Shown here one piece after another: positions 6,909-15,501 of a stretch of 32,619 nt of DNA. Where the stretch lies: the NCBI RefSeq assembly GCF_006351005.1, contig NZ_VENP01000036.1:1-32619 (forward strand), read 5' to 3'. The stretch is from Miniimonas arenae (lineage in GTDB: Bacteria; Actinomycetota; Actinomycetes; Actinomycetales; Beutenbergiaceae). Position 1 is the first letter of the stretch. Each line of letters begins with the position of its first letter. The position numbers and the translations under genes are program-made. Below the pieces are notes generated by a model that did not search any database, was not told where the DNA came from, and worked only from the letters and a program-made list of their open reading frames with translations.

Positions 6909-8378
6909 ATGAGCGGCACCGCGGTGCGACTCGCGGCTCTGGAGCTGCGCCGTGTTCGAGACACCGAGCACCACCCCGGGTGGGCGCTCATCCGGGCCGA
7001 GAACGCCCCCGTCGCCGCGGCGATCCTCGGCACGTACCTCGCGGGGGACGTGCGGCGTCGGCCGGCCGCCGAGCTGGCCGAGCTGGTCGAGAGTGAGCTC
7101 GACGAGCTGCGCGAGGCTGGCTTCGACCTCCCACGTACCGCCCATGCCTACCTGGCCGAGTGGCGCGCCCAAGGACTGCTGATCCGCCGCGCTGCCGACG
7201 AGTCCCGGACGGAGACCTATGAGCTGACCGCCGAGGCGCTGGGGGCCCTTCGCTTCCTCGACCAGCTCCGCACGCCTCGGCAGGCCGCGACCCAGTCCCG
7301 CCTCGCCACTATCTCCGCTGCGCTGCGGTCGCTCGCCGTCGACTCGGACCCCGACGTGACGGTCCGGCTCACCGCCCTCGAGGAGGAGCGCGCGCGGCTG
7401 GACGAGCGCATCGCGCGCCTGCGCTCGGGCGAGGAACCCGTCGTGGACCGCGCGGCCGCGATCGAGCGTGCGCGGGACGTCGTGCAGCTCGCCGAGGAGG
7501 TGCCGGCCGACTTCGCTCGCGTTCGCACCGAGCTCGACGGCGTGAACCGCAGTTTGCGGGAGTCGATCCTCGACGGCGACACGGTGCAGGGCAGGGTGCT
7601 CGCGGAGGTCTTCCGCGGCGTCGACCTCATCGCCGAGTCGAACGCCGGGCGGACGTTCGCCGCCTTCGCCGAGCTCGTGCTCGACGCCGAGGCCGGCGCC
7701 GCGTTCGCGGACGCGGTGGGCCAGGTGCTCGACCGTGAGTTCGCTCGCGAGCTGAGCCCCGCGCAACGACGCTTCCTGCGCGGACTCCTTCCGGCTCTGG
7801 TCGACGCGAGCCTCGAGGTGCAGGTCACCATGGCCGCCTTCGCCCGCAGTCTGCGCCGGTTCGTGCACTCCCAGGACTACCTCAGCGACCGCGTGCTGCG
7901 CCGCGAGCTCACGCAGACGCTGGCCGCGGCCCTCCCCGCCGCCGCCACGACGCGACCGTGGGCGCCGTCGGGCATCGAGCTGTCGCTCACCTCGGTGCCC
8001 CTCGCAAGCGTCGGCGCCATCCAGCTGTACGACCCACAGGAGTCCGAGGTGAGCGGCGACGTGGAGGTGCACGAGGACACCGAGGTGGACCTCGACGCGT
8101 TGCGCGCGCTCGCCCGCGAGACCGAGATCGACATGGCCGAGCTGCGCGCGGCCGTCAACGACGCGCTGGCCTTCGCGCGCGACGTCACCATCGCGGAGGT
8201 GCTCGACCGGCACGGCGCCACCCAGGGCGTTGCGAGCGTGGTGGGACTCCTCGCGCTCGCCGCACGGCACGGCGTGGCGCATCCCGAGGCGCGCGAACGG
8301 GTCGAGTGGACGTCCGTGAGCGGAGTTCCGCGAGAGGCGCGCATTCCTGTCCACACCTTCACCGGGAGGGTTCCGTGA
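6909..8378 (+). CDS. jetA: Wadjet JetA (DUF3375 family), MukF/kleisin-like subunit
   Basis: The 489-residue protein is DUF3375-like: an N-terminal winged-helix-type region (TYLAGDVRRRPAAELAELVE, then GLLIRRAADESRTETYELT and FLDQLRTPR), a helical middle part (residues ~130-330) and a C-terminal region with YDPQESEVSGDVEV. In type I Wadjet systems JetA is the kleisin-like subunit that bridges the heads of the SMC-like JetC. Two ATGs are possible: 6897 and 6909. I chose 6909 because GGAGGG lies 4 bases before it. The stop overlaps the jetB GTG by 4 bases. It is the first of four tightly coupled genes in the standard jetABCD order. Length fits the family and no defect is seen. Confidence 0.93.
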   Translation: MSGTAVRLAALELRRVRDTEHHPGWALIRAENAPVAAAILGTYLAGDVRRRPAAELAELVESELDELREAGFDLPRTAHAYLAEWRAQGLLIRRAADESRTETYELTAEALGALRFLDQLRTPRQAATQSRLATISAALRSLAVDSDPDVTVRLTALEEERARLDERIARLRSGEEPVVDRAAAIERARDVVQLAEEVPADFARVRTELDGVNRSLRESILDGDTVQGRVLAEVFRGVDLIAESNAGRTFAAFAELVLDAEAGAAFADAVGQVLDREFARELSPAQRRFLRGLLPALVDASLEVQVTMAAFARSLRRFVHSQDYLSDRVLRRELTQTLAAALPAAATTRPWAPSGIELSLTSVPLASVGAIQLYDPQESEVSGDVEVHEDTEVDLDALRALARETEIDMAELRAAVNDALAFARDVTIAEVLDRHGATQGVASVVGLLALAARHGVAHPEARERVEWTSVSGVPREARIPVHTFTGRVP

Positions 8379-9169
8379 CCGACACGACCTGGGGGCGCGT
8401 CGCTCCGCCGCCCGACGGCGCGCCCGCCGACGCGGCACCCGATCGCACCACGGAGGCGTTCGAGCTCGCCGACTCCTCACGGCCTGGGCTGTGGCCGGGC
8501 GACCGCGGGAGCCTCGACGCTCCGTCGCGGCGCGCGCTGCTCGCGCTGCTGCGCGGCCCGTACCTCTCCGCCGATCGCCACGGCGACCTCTGGAAGGCCC
8601 TGCTCCGTGACACCGACGCGATCGTCGCGCGCCTGAACGACGTCTACTGCGACCTGGTCGTCGACATCGACGTGGGCGTGGCGTTCGTCCGCAACGTCGA
8701 GCTGCCCGACGGCGGGGCACCCCGCGCGGTGCGCACGGCGCCGCTGACGTTCCTCGACACCGCGATGCTCCTCGTGCTGCGCCAGCACTTCCTGGCGAGC
8801 GACGGCGCAGACCGCGTGATCGTGGGAAAGGACGAGGTCGCCGAGCAGCTCGACGTGTACCGCGGGGCGATGGGCCGCGACGAGTCCGACTTCGCCCGGC
8901 GCGTCAACGCCTCCTGGACGAACATGGACAAGCACGGCTTCACGCAGCGCACCGACGTCGAGGGTCGCGTGGAGATCTCGCCGCTGCTGCGCATCATCGT
9001 CGGGCCCGAGCAGGTCGCGGCCGTGCGGGCGAGCTATGAGCGTATGGCGGCGGGCGGCGGGCCGGCCGAGACGGAGGTCGACCGCGAGGGGGACCCCCGG
9101 CCCGGCGGCGCCAGCAGCGAGGACGCAGGCGGCGGGGTCGACGTGAGCGAGACCGAGGAGGCCTCATGA
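8375..9169 (+). CDS. jetB: Wadjet JetB (DUF4194 family), MukE/KITE-like subunit
   Basis: The 264-residue protein has the DUF4194 pattern: ALLRGPYLSADRHGDLWKAL at the start of the domain (~residue 52), then IDVGVAFVRNVELPDG, a leucine-rich helix (FLDTAMLLVLRQHFL), and a C-terminal WTNMDKHGFTQR...VEISPLLRIIVGPEQV, which is a winged-helix-like end. In Wadjet, JetB binds the kleisin JetA, as MukE does MukF. The first ~45 residues are a Pro/Ala-rich tail of low complexity. The GTG at 8375 overlaps the jetA stop (GTGA), with GGGAGGG just upstream; the stop overlaps the jetC ATG (ATGA). Translational coupling probably fixes subunit ratios. Confidence 0.93.
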   Translation: MTDTTWGRVAPPPDGAPADAAPDRTTEAFELADSSRPGLWPGDRGSLDAPSRRALLALLRGPYLSADRHGDLWKALLRDTDAIVARLNDVYCDLVVDIDVGVAFVRNVELPDGGAPRAVRTAPLTFLDTAMLLVLRQHFLASDGADRVIVGKDEVAEQLDVYRGAMGRDESDFARRVNASWTNMDKHGFTQRTDVEGRVEISPLLRIIVGPEQVAAVRASYERMAAGGGPAETEVDREGDPRPGGASSEDAGGGVDVSETEEAS

Positions 9170-12100
9170 CCAGCGGGAGCGACGCCGTCGTGCACCCCGG
9201 GCAGTGGCGACTGAGCAGGGTCCAGGTGCTCGACTGGGGCACCTTCTCGGGCCTGCACACGGTGGACGTGGCCCGTCAGGGCCACCTGTTCGCGGGCGAG
9301 TCCGGTTCGGGCAAGTCCTCGCTCCTCGATGCGATCGCCACCGTCCTCACGCCGGCGAGGTGGCTCGCGTACAACCTCGCGGCGCAGGATGCGGGCGCGC
9401 AGCGACGCTCCGACCGCAGTCTCGTCACCTACGTCCGCGGCGCGTGGCGCCGTGAGTCCGACCTGGAGTCCGGCGGGACCACCGCGACGTACCTGCGCAC
9501 GGGTGCCACGTGGAGCGGGATCCTCCTGCGCTACGAGAACGGCCAGGGCGACGTGGTCTCGTTGGTGCGACTCATGCACGCCCGCTCGACGGCGAGCTCA
9601 CCTGCCGACGTCCGCCAGCTCCACCTCATCGTGCGCCGCGAGGTGGGGCTGCTCGACTTCGGCGAGCACGTGCGCCACGGGATCGACGTGCGTCGCCTCA
9701 AGCAGGCGTTCGACGCCCCGGGTGACACCGTGACCGATCAGCAGACCGTCTTCACGCAGCGCCTGCGCCGGGTCCTCGGGATCGGGCAGGGGAGCATCGC
9801 GCGCGACAGCGAGAACGCCCTCCTCCTGCTCCACCGCACGCAGGCGGCGCGCAACCTCGGGAGCCTCGACCACCTCTTCCGCACGTTCATGCTGGACGAG
9901 CCCCGGACGTTCGCGATGTCGGACAACGCGGTGGAGCAGTTCGACAACCTCGACCAGGCGCACCAGCGCGTCGTCGAGGCGCGACGCCAGGTCGAGCTGC
10001 TGCGCGTGGCCGAGGGTCCGGCCACCGCGTTCGAGCGGGCGACGAGCGAGGCCGCGACAGCGCACGAGCTGCTCGACGAGCTGGACTCCTTCCACGACCG
10101 CCGCATCGCCGAGCTGCTCGAACGCAGCATCGCCGAGGACACCGCATTGCGTGCGACCCTGGCGGCCGCCATGGACGAGGCCACTCGGTCCGCGGTGCTG
10201 GCCGAGCGAGAGCTCACCGCGGCGCGCCGCGAGGTCGACGACCGAGGCGGGATCGGCGTCGCGCTGGCGCAACGGCGCGTGACCGAGGAGGCCGACGCCG
10301 CGGACCGCGTTCGGCAGCTCCACGAGCGCACCGCCAGCGCGCTCGCGTCCGTCGCGATCCCGATGCCCGACTCCTCGGCGGCGCTCGCCGAGCTGCAGGC
10401 CACGGCCCGGCGCACGCAGGACCAGGCCACCGAGGCGAAACGACGCACCGACCCCGACCTGTACGACGCGCACGACGCGCGAGCTGCGGCGCAGCGCGCG
10501 GTGGTCGAGCTCGAGGGCGAGCTCGAGGCGCTGCGCGGCCGGCGCAGCAACATGGAGCCGCGGCTCCTGGCGACGCGCACCTGGCTCGCGGACGTCCTCG
10601 GAGTCGCCGAGTCGGCGCTGCCGTTCGCGGGCGAGCTGCTGGACGTGGCACCCGAGCACGCAATCTGGCGAGGCGCGATCGAACGCGTGCTGCGCCCGCT
10701 CGCGACCACCCTGCTCGTGCGCGAGGAGCACCTGGACCGCGTCGTGCGCGCGGTCGAGGAGAGGCATCTGGGGACGAGGCTCGTGTACCAGGCCGTGCCG
10801 GCGCACGTCGGAGGGCCGCCGCCCGTGGCCACGGCCGACTCGCTGGTGCACCGGCTGAGCCTCGCACCGCACCCCGCGTCGGGCTGGCTCGCCGTCGAGC
10901 TCGCCGAGCGCTACGACTACGCCTGCGTGGCCACGCCCGAGGAGCTGCGCCGCGTGCGCCGCGGGATCACCGTCGCCGGTCAGGTCAAGGGCGGTCGAGG
11001 GCGGTACGAGAAGGACGACCGCCGCGAGGTGGGTGACCGCAGGTCCTGGGTGCTGGGCTCGGACAACGAGGAGAAGCGCGAGGCCGTTCACGCCGCGCTC
11101 GTCCAGGCGCGCGAGGAGCTCGCGCGCGCAACGGAGGTGGTGGCTGCGCTCCAGGGCCGCGCGGAGCAGCAGACCCGTCGGATCACCGTGCTCGCGGGCG
11201 TGGTCGGGCTTCGGTGGCCCGAGCTCGATCGTGACGGTGCCGCAGCCCGGGTGCGGGACGCCGAGGCCGACCTGGACCGCCTCGTCCAGGGCAACGCCGA
11301 CCTCGCCACGGCGAGGGAGTGGGTCGAGCAGGCTCGGGCCGCGCAGGAGCGCGCCGCGTCCGCGCGCGATGACGCCGCCGGTGAGCTCGCCGTCGTGCAC
11401 CACCGCCTCGCGGAGCGTGAGGGGGAGCTGCGGGTGGTCCGGGCGCGGGTGGCTGGGACCGCGGGGAACCTCGGGAGTACCGACGGCGTGGGCGGGTCTG
11501 TGGCCGGTCGGGACCCGGAGGCGCGTGCGGCGCTGTGGGCGTTGCTCGACGAGCGGTATCGCGCGATCCGTCGCAAGCAGACCCTCGACGGCGTGCGCGA
11601 GTCCCAGGCCAAGGTGCTGAAGGCGCTCACGGACGAACGCGTCGTGGCTGAACGCGAGGCACGCGACGCCGCGAGCCGCTACGAGGACGTCCTGCGGCGG
11701 ATCCGCTCCGAGTTCCCCGCCCTCGCTCCCGACCTCACCGTCTCGGTCGGGGACCGCGCCGGGTGGCGGCGCGTGCGCGAGCAGGTCGAGGGCACGGGTC
11801 TGCCCGAGCACGAGCAACGCTTCGCCGACCTCCTGCGAACCCAGTCCCGCCAGCTCGTGGCCCAGCTCCTCAACGAGCTGCGCGGTGCCCTGCGCGCGGT
11901 CCGCGAGCGGATCGACCCCGTCAACGCCTCGCTCGCGCGCTCACCGTTCGACCGGGACCGGCACCTGCGCATCGTGCCGAGCGAACGACGCTCCCAGGAC
12001 GTCAACGCGTTCCTCGAGGACCTGCGCGCCGTCGCCGACGGCTCGTGGGAGGGCGAGGACCTCGCGGCCGCCGAGGTGCGCTTCGCGGTGCTGCGCCGAC

Positions 12101-12615
12101 TCATGACCCGCCTGGGATCGGGCGAGGCGGCGGATCAGGCGTGGCGCCGCCGGTGCCTCGACACCCGCGAGCACGTCACGTTCCTCGCCCAGGAGATCGA
12201 TCTCGACGGCGTGGTGGTCAACGTGCACGACTCCGGCGAGGGCCTGTCGGGGGGCCAGAAGCAGAAGCTCGTGGTGTTCTGCCTCGCCGCGGCCCTGCGC
12301 TACCAGCTGACCGACGGCGAGGAGGCCGTGCCCCGGTACGGGACGATCGTGCTCGACGAGGCATTCGACAAGGCCGACTCCGCCTACACCCGGATGGCGA
12401 TGGACGTGTTCGTCGAGTTCGGCTTCCAGATGGTGCTCGCGACGCCCATGAAGCTGCTGCAGACGATCGAGGAGTACGTCGGTGCCATCACGTACGTGAC
12501 GTGCCGGGACTTCAAGGAGTCGCAGGTCGGGACGGTGGCGATGCGCCGCCGCGAGGCACCCCCGCGCGTCGTCGCAGCGGGGCCCCTCGAGCCGAGCGCC
12601 CCGGTGGCCGGGTGA
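9166..12615 (+). CDS. jetC: Wadjet JetC, SMC/MukB-like ATPase
   Basis: This 1149-residue protein has the split ATPase head of SMC-like proteins. Walker A is GESGSGKSS at residues 44-52, in the context FAGESGSGKSSLLDAI. The signature motif LSGGQKQK is at 1027-1034 and Walker B IVLDEAFDKAD at about 1061-1071. Between them are long Ala/Arg/Glu-rich coiled coils (~290-450 and ~630-900) around a probable hinge at ~475-560 (LGVAESALPFAGELLDV). JetC forms the ATP-driven loop-extruding motor of the complex and senses the size of circular DNA by extrusion (known for the family). Start and stop overlap jetB and jetD by 4 bases. All catalytic motifs are intact. Confidence 0.95.
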   Translation: MTSGSDAVVHPGQWRLSRVQVLDWGTFSGLHTVDVARQGHLFAGESGSGKSSLLDAIATVLTPARWLAYNLAAQDAGAQRRSDRSLVTYVRGAWRRESDLESGGTTATYLRTGATWSGILLRYENGQGDVVSLVRLMHARSTASSPADVRQLHLIVRREVGLLDFGEHVRHGIDVRRLKQAFDAPGDTVTDQQTVFTQRLRRVLGIGQGSIARDSENALLLLHRTQAARNLGSLDHLFRTFMLDEPRTFAMSDNAVEQFDNLDQAHQRVVEARRQVELLRVAEGPATAFERATSEAATAHELLDELDSFHDRRIAELLERSIAEDTALRATLAAAMDEATRSAVLAERELTAARREVDDRGGIGVALAQRRVTEEADAADRVRQLHERTASALASVAIPMPDSSAALAELQATARRTQDQATEAKRRTDPDLYDAHDARAAAQRAVVELEGELEALRGRRSNMEPRLLATRTWLADVLGVAESALPFAGELLDVAPEHAIWRGAIERVLRPLATTLLVREEHLDRVVRAVEERHLGTRLVYQAVPAHVGGPPPVATADSLVHRLSLAPHPASGWLAVELAERYDYACVATPEELRRVRRGITVAGQVKGGRGRYEKDDRREVGDRRSWVLGSDNEEKREAVHAALVQAREELARATEVVAALQGRAEQQTRRITVLAGVVGLRWPELDRDGAAARVRDAEADLDRLVQGNADLATAREWVEQARAAQERAASARDDAAGELAVVHHRLAEREGELRVVRARVAGTAGNLGSTDGVGGSVAGRDPEARAALWALLDERYRAIRRKQTLDGVRESQAKVLKALTDERVVAEREARDAASRYEDVLRRIRSEFPALAPDLTVSVGDRAGWRRVREQVEGTGLPEHEQRFADLLRTQSRQLVAQLLNELRGALRAVRERIDPVNASLARSPFDRDRHLRIVPSERRSQDVNAFLEDLRAVADGSWEGEDLAAAEVRFAVLRRLMTRLGSGEAADQAWRRRCLDTREHVTFLAQEIDLDGVVVNVHDSGEGLSGGQKQKLVVFCLAAALRYQLTDGEEAVPRYGTIVLDEAFDKADSAYTRMAMDVFVEFGFQMVLATPMKLLQTIEEYVGAITYVTCRDFKESQVGTVAMRRREAPPRVVAAGPLEPSAPVAG

Positions 12616-13874
12616 GCGACTCCCCTCGCGCAGGGACGCGCCGCGCCGGCGACTGGGTAACGCCGTCGGACGTGCGCGCCGTTGCGCAGCGCCGCTACCG
12701 GCGCGACCACGCGACCTGGGCGGCCGGCGGGCGGTCGGCGCGCACCGCCCCCGACGTCATCGACGTCCCGCTGCACCCGCCGAGCGAGCGCGTGGCGCTC
12801 GCCGATCTGCCGGGCGCGACGGCGTGGGCCGAGTCCTGGCGCGCCGCGCACCCCGCGATCGACGTGACGTGGCAGGAGCGACGATGGTCGGCCGTCGGGA
12901 ACCAGCGCGTGCCCGTGCGTGCCCGCGTCGACGGGGCGGACGCGATCGCCGACCTCGCGGGAGAGGGAGCGCGCTGGCGGCGTCTCGAACGGCGCCTCGA
13001 CGGACTAAGGGCCCACTGGTTCGCGCCGGGCGGCTCGAGCGACTCCGACGGGCCGAGCGTCGCCGGGCCTGCCGGGCTGGTCGGGGCACTGCGCCGGGTC
13101 GCCGACGACGTGGCGGGCCTGGACGAGGTCGACCTGGCGCGGGTGGTCACGGTGGTCGACTGGGTGCGCGACCATCCCGAGTCCGGCGCCTACGTCCGGT
13201 CGTTGCCCGTGCGGGGGATCGACTCCAAGTGGCTCGAGGGGCACCGGGCCGTCGTCGAGCGGCTGCACGCTGGGGTCACCGGACGGTCCGAGCTGGGTCT
13301 GCGTCGTCAGAACGACCTGATCCGCATCCGCATCCTGGACGAGGCGGTGCGGCCGGGCGGGATCAGCGAGCTCGCGCTGCCGCTCGCGGAGCTGGCTGCG
13401 GTGCGCTGGCCGATCGCGCCGCAGGCTGCCCTGATCCTCGAGAACGTCGAGTCGCTGGTCGCACTTCCGGACATCCCCGGAGCTGTCGCGGTGCACGGGG
13501 CGGGCCACGCCGTCGGGCGGCTCCGGGACGTGCCCTGGTTGGGCGAGGTGCCGCTCGCGTACTGGGGCGACCTCGACACCCACGGCTTCCGCGCGCTGCA
13601 CCACGCGCGTGAGTCCCTCCCGCGGGTCGAGTCGGTGCTGATGGACGCCGAGACGCTCGACGCCCACCGCGACCTGTGGGGGACCGAACCGGCACCCCAC
13701 ACCGGTGAGCTCCCGCTGCTGACTCCGGACGAGCGGACCGTGCTCGAGGCGTTGCGCGAACACGGCAACGTCCGGCTCGAGCAGGAGCGGATCGCCTGGG
13801 CATACGCCCTGGCGAGACTGCGCGAGCGGCTGGAGGTGCTCACCGGCGAGCAACGACGGACCGGGTACACCTAG
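12612..13874 (+). CDS. jetD: Wadjet JetD, Toprim nuclease (DUF3322/DUF2220)
   Basis: The 420-residue protein has an N-terminal DUF3322-type region (GDWVTPSDVRAVAQRRY, later ERLHAGVTGRSELGLRRQND) and a C-terminal DUF2220 Toprim region. The expected metal-binding residues are visible: a glutamate in LILENVESL (about residue 277) and the D-x-D of YWGDLDTHGF (about 320 and 322). JetD is the topoisomerase VI-like subunit that cuts plasmid DNA after JetABC has extruded it. The GTG at 12612 overlaps the jetC stop. Its TAG (13872-13874) shares CTAG with the TAG of the convergent downstream gene, so no room is left for a terminator. The protein looks complete and active. Confidence 0.94.
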   Translation: MSDSPRAGTRRAGDWVTPSDVRAVAQRRYRRDHATWAAGGRSARTAPDVIDVPLHPPSERVALADLPGATAWAESWRAAHPAIDVTWQERRWSAVGNQRVPVRARVDGADAIADLAGEGARWRRLERRLDGLRAHWFAPGGSSDSDGPSVAGPAGLVGALRRVADDVAGLDEVDLARVVTVVDWVRDHPESGAYVRSLPVRGIDSKWLEGHRAVVERLHAGVTGRSELGLRRQNDLIRIRILDEAVRPGGISELALPLAELAAVRWPIAPQAALILENVESLVALPDIPGAVAVHGAGHAVGRLRDVPWLGEVPLAYWGDLDTHGFRALHHARESLPRVESVLMDAETLDAHRDLWGTEPAPHTGELPLLTPDERTVLEALREHGNVRLEQERIAWAYALARLRERLEVLTGEQRRTGYT

Positions 13875-14575
13875 GCGGTCGGCCGCCCCTGCCAGGTGCA
13901 CACGCAGGCCTCGTTGCCCTCGGGGTCCGCCAGCACCCAGAACGCCGGCGCCGCAGCGTCGGAGACGAGCCGCCCACCCGCCTCGAGCGCCGCAGCGATC
14001 CGCGGCTCGGCCTCGTCGTGGCCGACCGAGACGTCGAGGTGGATGCGGTTGCGCTGCGGCCGGGGCGCGTCCATCTGCTGGAACCAGTAGGCCGGGCCGA
14101 GCCCGTCCGGGTCGACCAGCTCCACGTCCAGCTCGCCGTCGGCCTCCTCGACGTGCGCGTCGTAGCCCAGGACCGCGGCCCAGAACGGCCACACGGCCGC
14201 GATGTCGAGCGCGTCGATGGCGACCTCCTGCACCGACATGCGCGGCGCGGTGGGCACCAGGCCCATCTCCTCGGCGATCACGCTCACCCGCTCGGCCAGC
14301 TCGACGTCGCGCTCGGTGAGGCCGCGCGCGTCGTGGCTGGTGGTGGTCACCGTGACCCGGCCCCAGCGCAGGTGCAGCTCGGGGTGGTGGTGCAGCTCCT
14401 GCGCGAGCTCGGTCACCGCACCCGCGAACTCCACCAGCAGGAGGTAGCTGTCGGACGTGAAGGTGGCGCGCAGGGTGCGCAGCAGCACACGCCAGTGCCG
14501 CTCGTCGACCGACGCCGTCACGTCCGCGTGCCCGAGTCTCGGTGGTCGGCTCCTGGCCGGCCGCCCGTCAGTCAC
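13871..14575 (-). CDS. Pterin-4a-carbinolamine dehydratase domain fused to a VOC (glyoxalase-like) domain
   Basis: The 234-residue protein has two parts. Residues ~20-105 resemble pterin-4a-carbinolamine dehydratases, with the HHPELHLRWGRVTVTTTSHD segment and the preceding FAGAVTELAQEL helix; the HH..H cluster is the usual catalytic signature. Residues ~115-234 form a VOC/glyoxalase-like domain (VAIDALDIAAVWPFWAAVLGY, RNRIHLDVSV, VLADPEGNEACVC). The substrate is unknown; related fusions are common in actinobacteria. The GTG at 14575 overlaps the end of the upstream gene by 8 bases (GTGACTGA), so the pair is probably one operon. It converges on jetD with overlapping stop codons. Confidence 0.8.
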   Translation of the reverse strand: MTDGRPARSRPPRLGHADVTASVDERHWRVLLRTLRATFTSDSYLLLVEFAGAVTELAQELHHHPELHLRWGRVTVTTTSHDARGLTERDVELAERVSVIAEEMGLVPTAPRMSVQEVAIDALDIAAVWPFWAAVLGYDAHVEEADGELDVELVDPDGLGPAYWFQQMDAPRPQRNRIHLDVSVGHDEAEPRIAAALEAGGRLVSDAAAPAFWVLADPEGNEACVCTWQGRPTA

Positions 14576-15194
14576 AGCTGCCGCACACGCCGCTGACCGG
14601 CAGCTGCATGAAGCACGACGGGCAGATCGCCGGTGGCTCCTCGGCGCGGGCCGCGGCGGCCGCCTTCGCCGCGCGCGCCGCGGCCCGCTCCGACTTCTCC
14701 CGGTGCGGGCGAGGGCCCTCGCCGTACCGGTCCACCCACGCCGTCGTCATCCGCGGCTGCGCGTCGTCCGGGACGTCGTCGGCGTACAGGCGGTAGCACG
14801 TGAGCCGGTCGGCGGCCGCTGCGTTCTGGCGCGCGACGTCGTCGGTGAAGCCCCCGAGGTGGCCGTGCGTGATGTACCCGTCGCTCACGCTGCCGTCCGC
14901 GTGCACCACGAGCGAGGTGAGAGGCGGCCGGCCGTCGGTCGAGGTCGCACGCTGCACCGGGCTGAGCACCTTGCCCATCCAGTTGCCCGACAGCATGCGG
15001 GTGCGATACCCCGTCCGCTCGAACAGCTCGTGCGCGAGATCGCCGTACAGGACGTAGCCGCCGTAGCGTCCGGCGACCTCCTCCAGCAGGGGAACTGTCG
15101 CCTCCACCCACGCCTGCACGGCGACGTCGAACTCGACCTGGACCTCTGGCGCGGCGTCGTGCCACGTACCCGGACCCTGGGGCGTCGTCGTCAT
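14568..15194 (-). CDS. Actinobacterial protein of unknown function with C-terminal zinc ribbon
   Basis: The product is about 208 residues. A compact N-terminal domain (YGGYVLYGDLAHELFERTGY, SGNWMGKVLSPVQRAT, PPLTSLVVHADGSVSDGY, ADRLTCYRLYAD) is followed by a long Lys/Arg/Ala/Glu helix and a C-terminal zinc ribbon, CPSCFMQLPVSGVCGSC. I recognise the N-terminal part as a recurrent actinobacterial family without known function; ribbon and basic helix suggest nucleic-acid binding (inference). Two ATGs compete: 15200, only 2 bases after GGGAGG, and 15194, 8 bases after it; the second is better spaced. The ribbon closely matches the one ending the broken helicase at 4722-4775. The end overlaps the next gene by 8 bases. 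Confidence 0.75.
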   Translation of the reverse strand: MTTTPQGPGTWHDAAPEVQVEFDVAVQAWVEATVPLLEEVAGRYGGYVLYGDLAHELFERTGYRTRMLSGNWMGKVLSPVQRATSTDGRPPLTSLVVHADGSVSDGYITHGHLGGFTDDVARQNAAAADRLTCYRLYADDVPDDAQPRMTTAWVDRYGEGPRPHREKSERAAARAAKAAAAARAEEPPAICPSCFMQLPVSGVCGSCD

Positions 15195-15501
15195 CGTCAT
15201 CGCCTCCCGCGTCGGACCTCGAAGGGTTCCCGCCATTCCAGCAGCAGAACGGCCGATCCGCCAGATCGACCGTCCACCCGGCGAGTCACAGACCGATCCG
15301 GGGCGAAGTCTTGACGCCGACCGGGCCCGAGGTTGACTATCGGCGCCAGGTCTAGACCTTCGTCTAGGTAGTTCTGCTGTCTTTCCGCGGAAATCTCGTG
15401 TTGACTGGCCTTGGTTGCCGGACAACTCACGGTGCTGACTTCAAGCGCCGGCCGCACAGCACAGAAACCGCTCCCCGAAGACTCGCCAGGAGGTGAACCC
15501 G
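15195..15501. other. Non-coding region between divergent genes
   Basis: These ~300 bases separate two divergent genes and hold no ORF I believe. They contain a cluster of CTAG sites (described separately) and possible -35/-10 pairs such as TTGACG at 15311 with GACTAT at 15335 for the plus strand, all weak. The AGGAGGT at 15488-15494 belongs to the next gene. Confidence 0.5.
15349..15367. promoter_or_regulatory. CTAG-containing inverted/direct repeat, candidate operator
   Basis: GGTCTAGACC is a perfect 10-base palindrome; four bases further GTCTAG appears again, so CTAGAC and GTCTAG also form a 6-base inverted repeat around CTTC. CTAG is rare in bacterial DNA, so two copies so close are notable. 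It lies about 150 bases before both divergent genes. Confidence 0.35.

Noticed and set aside
9598-11817. Very long minus-strand frame (739 codons) across jetC
   Set aside because: Lies antisense to the ATPase, has the repetitive composition of a mirror frame, and no motif.
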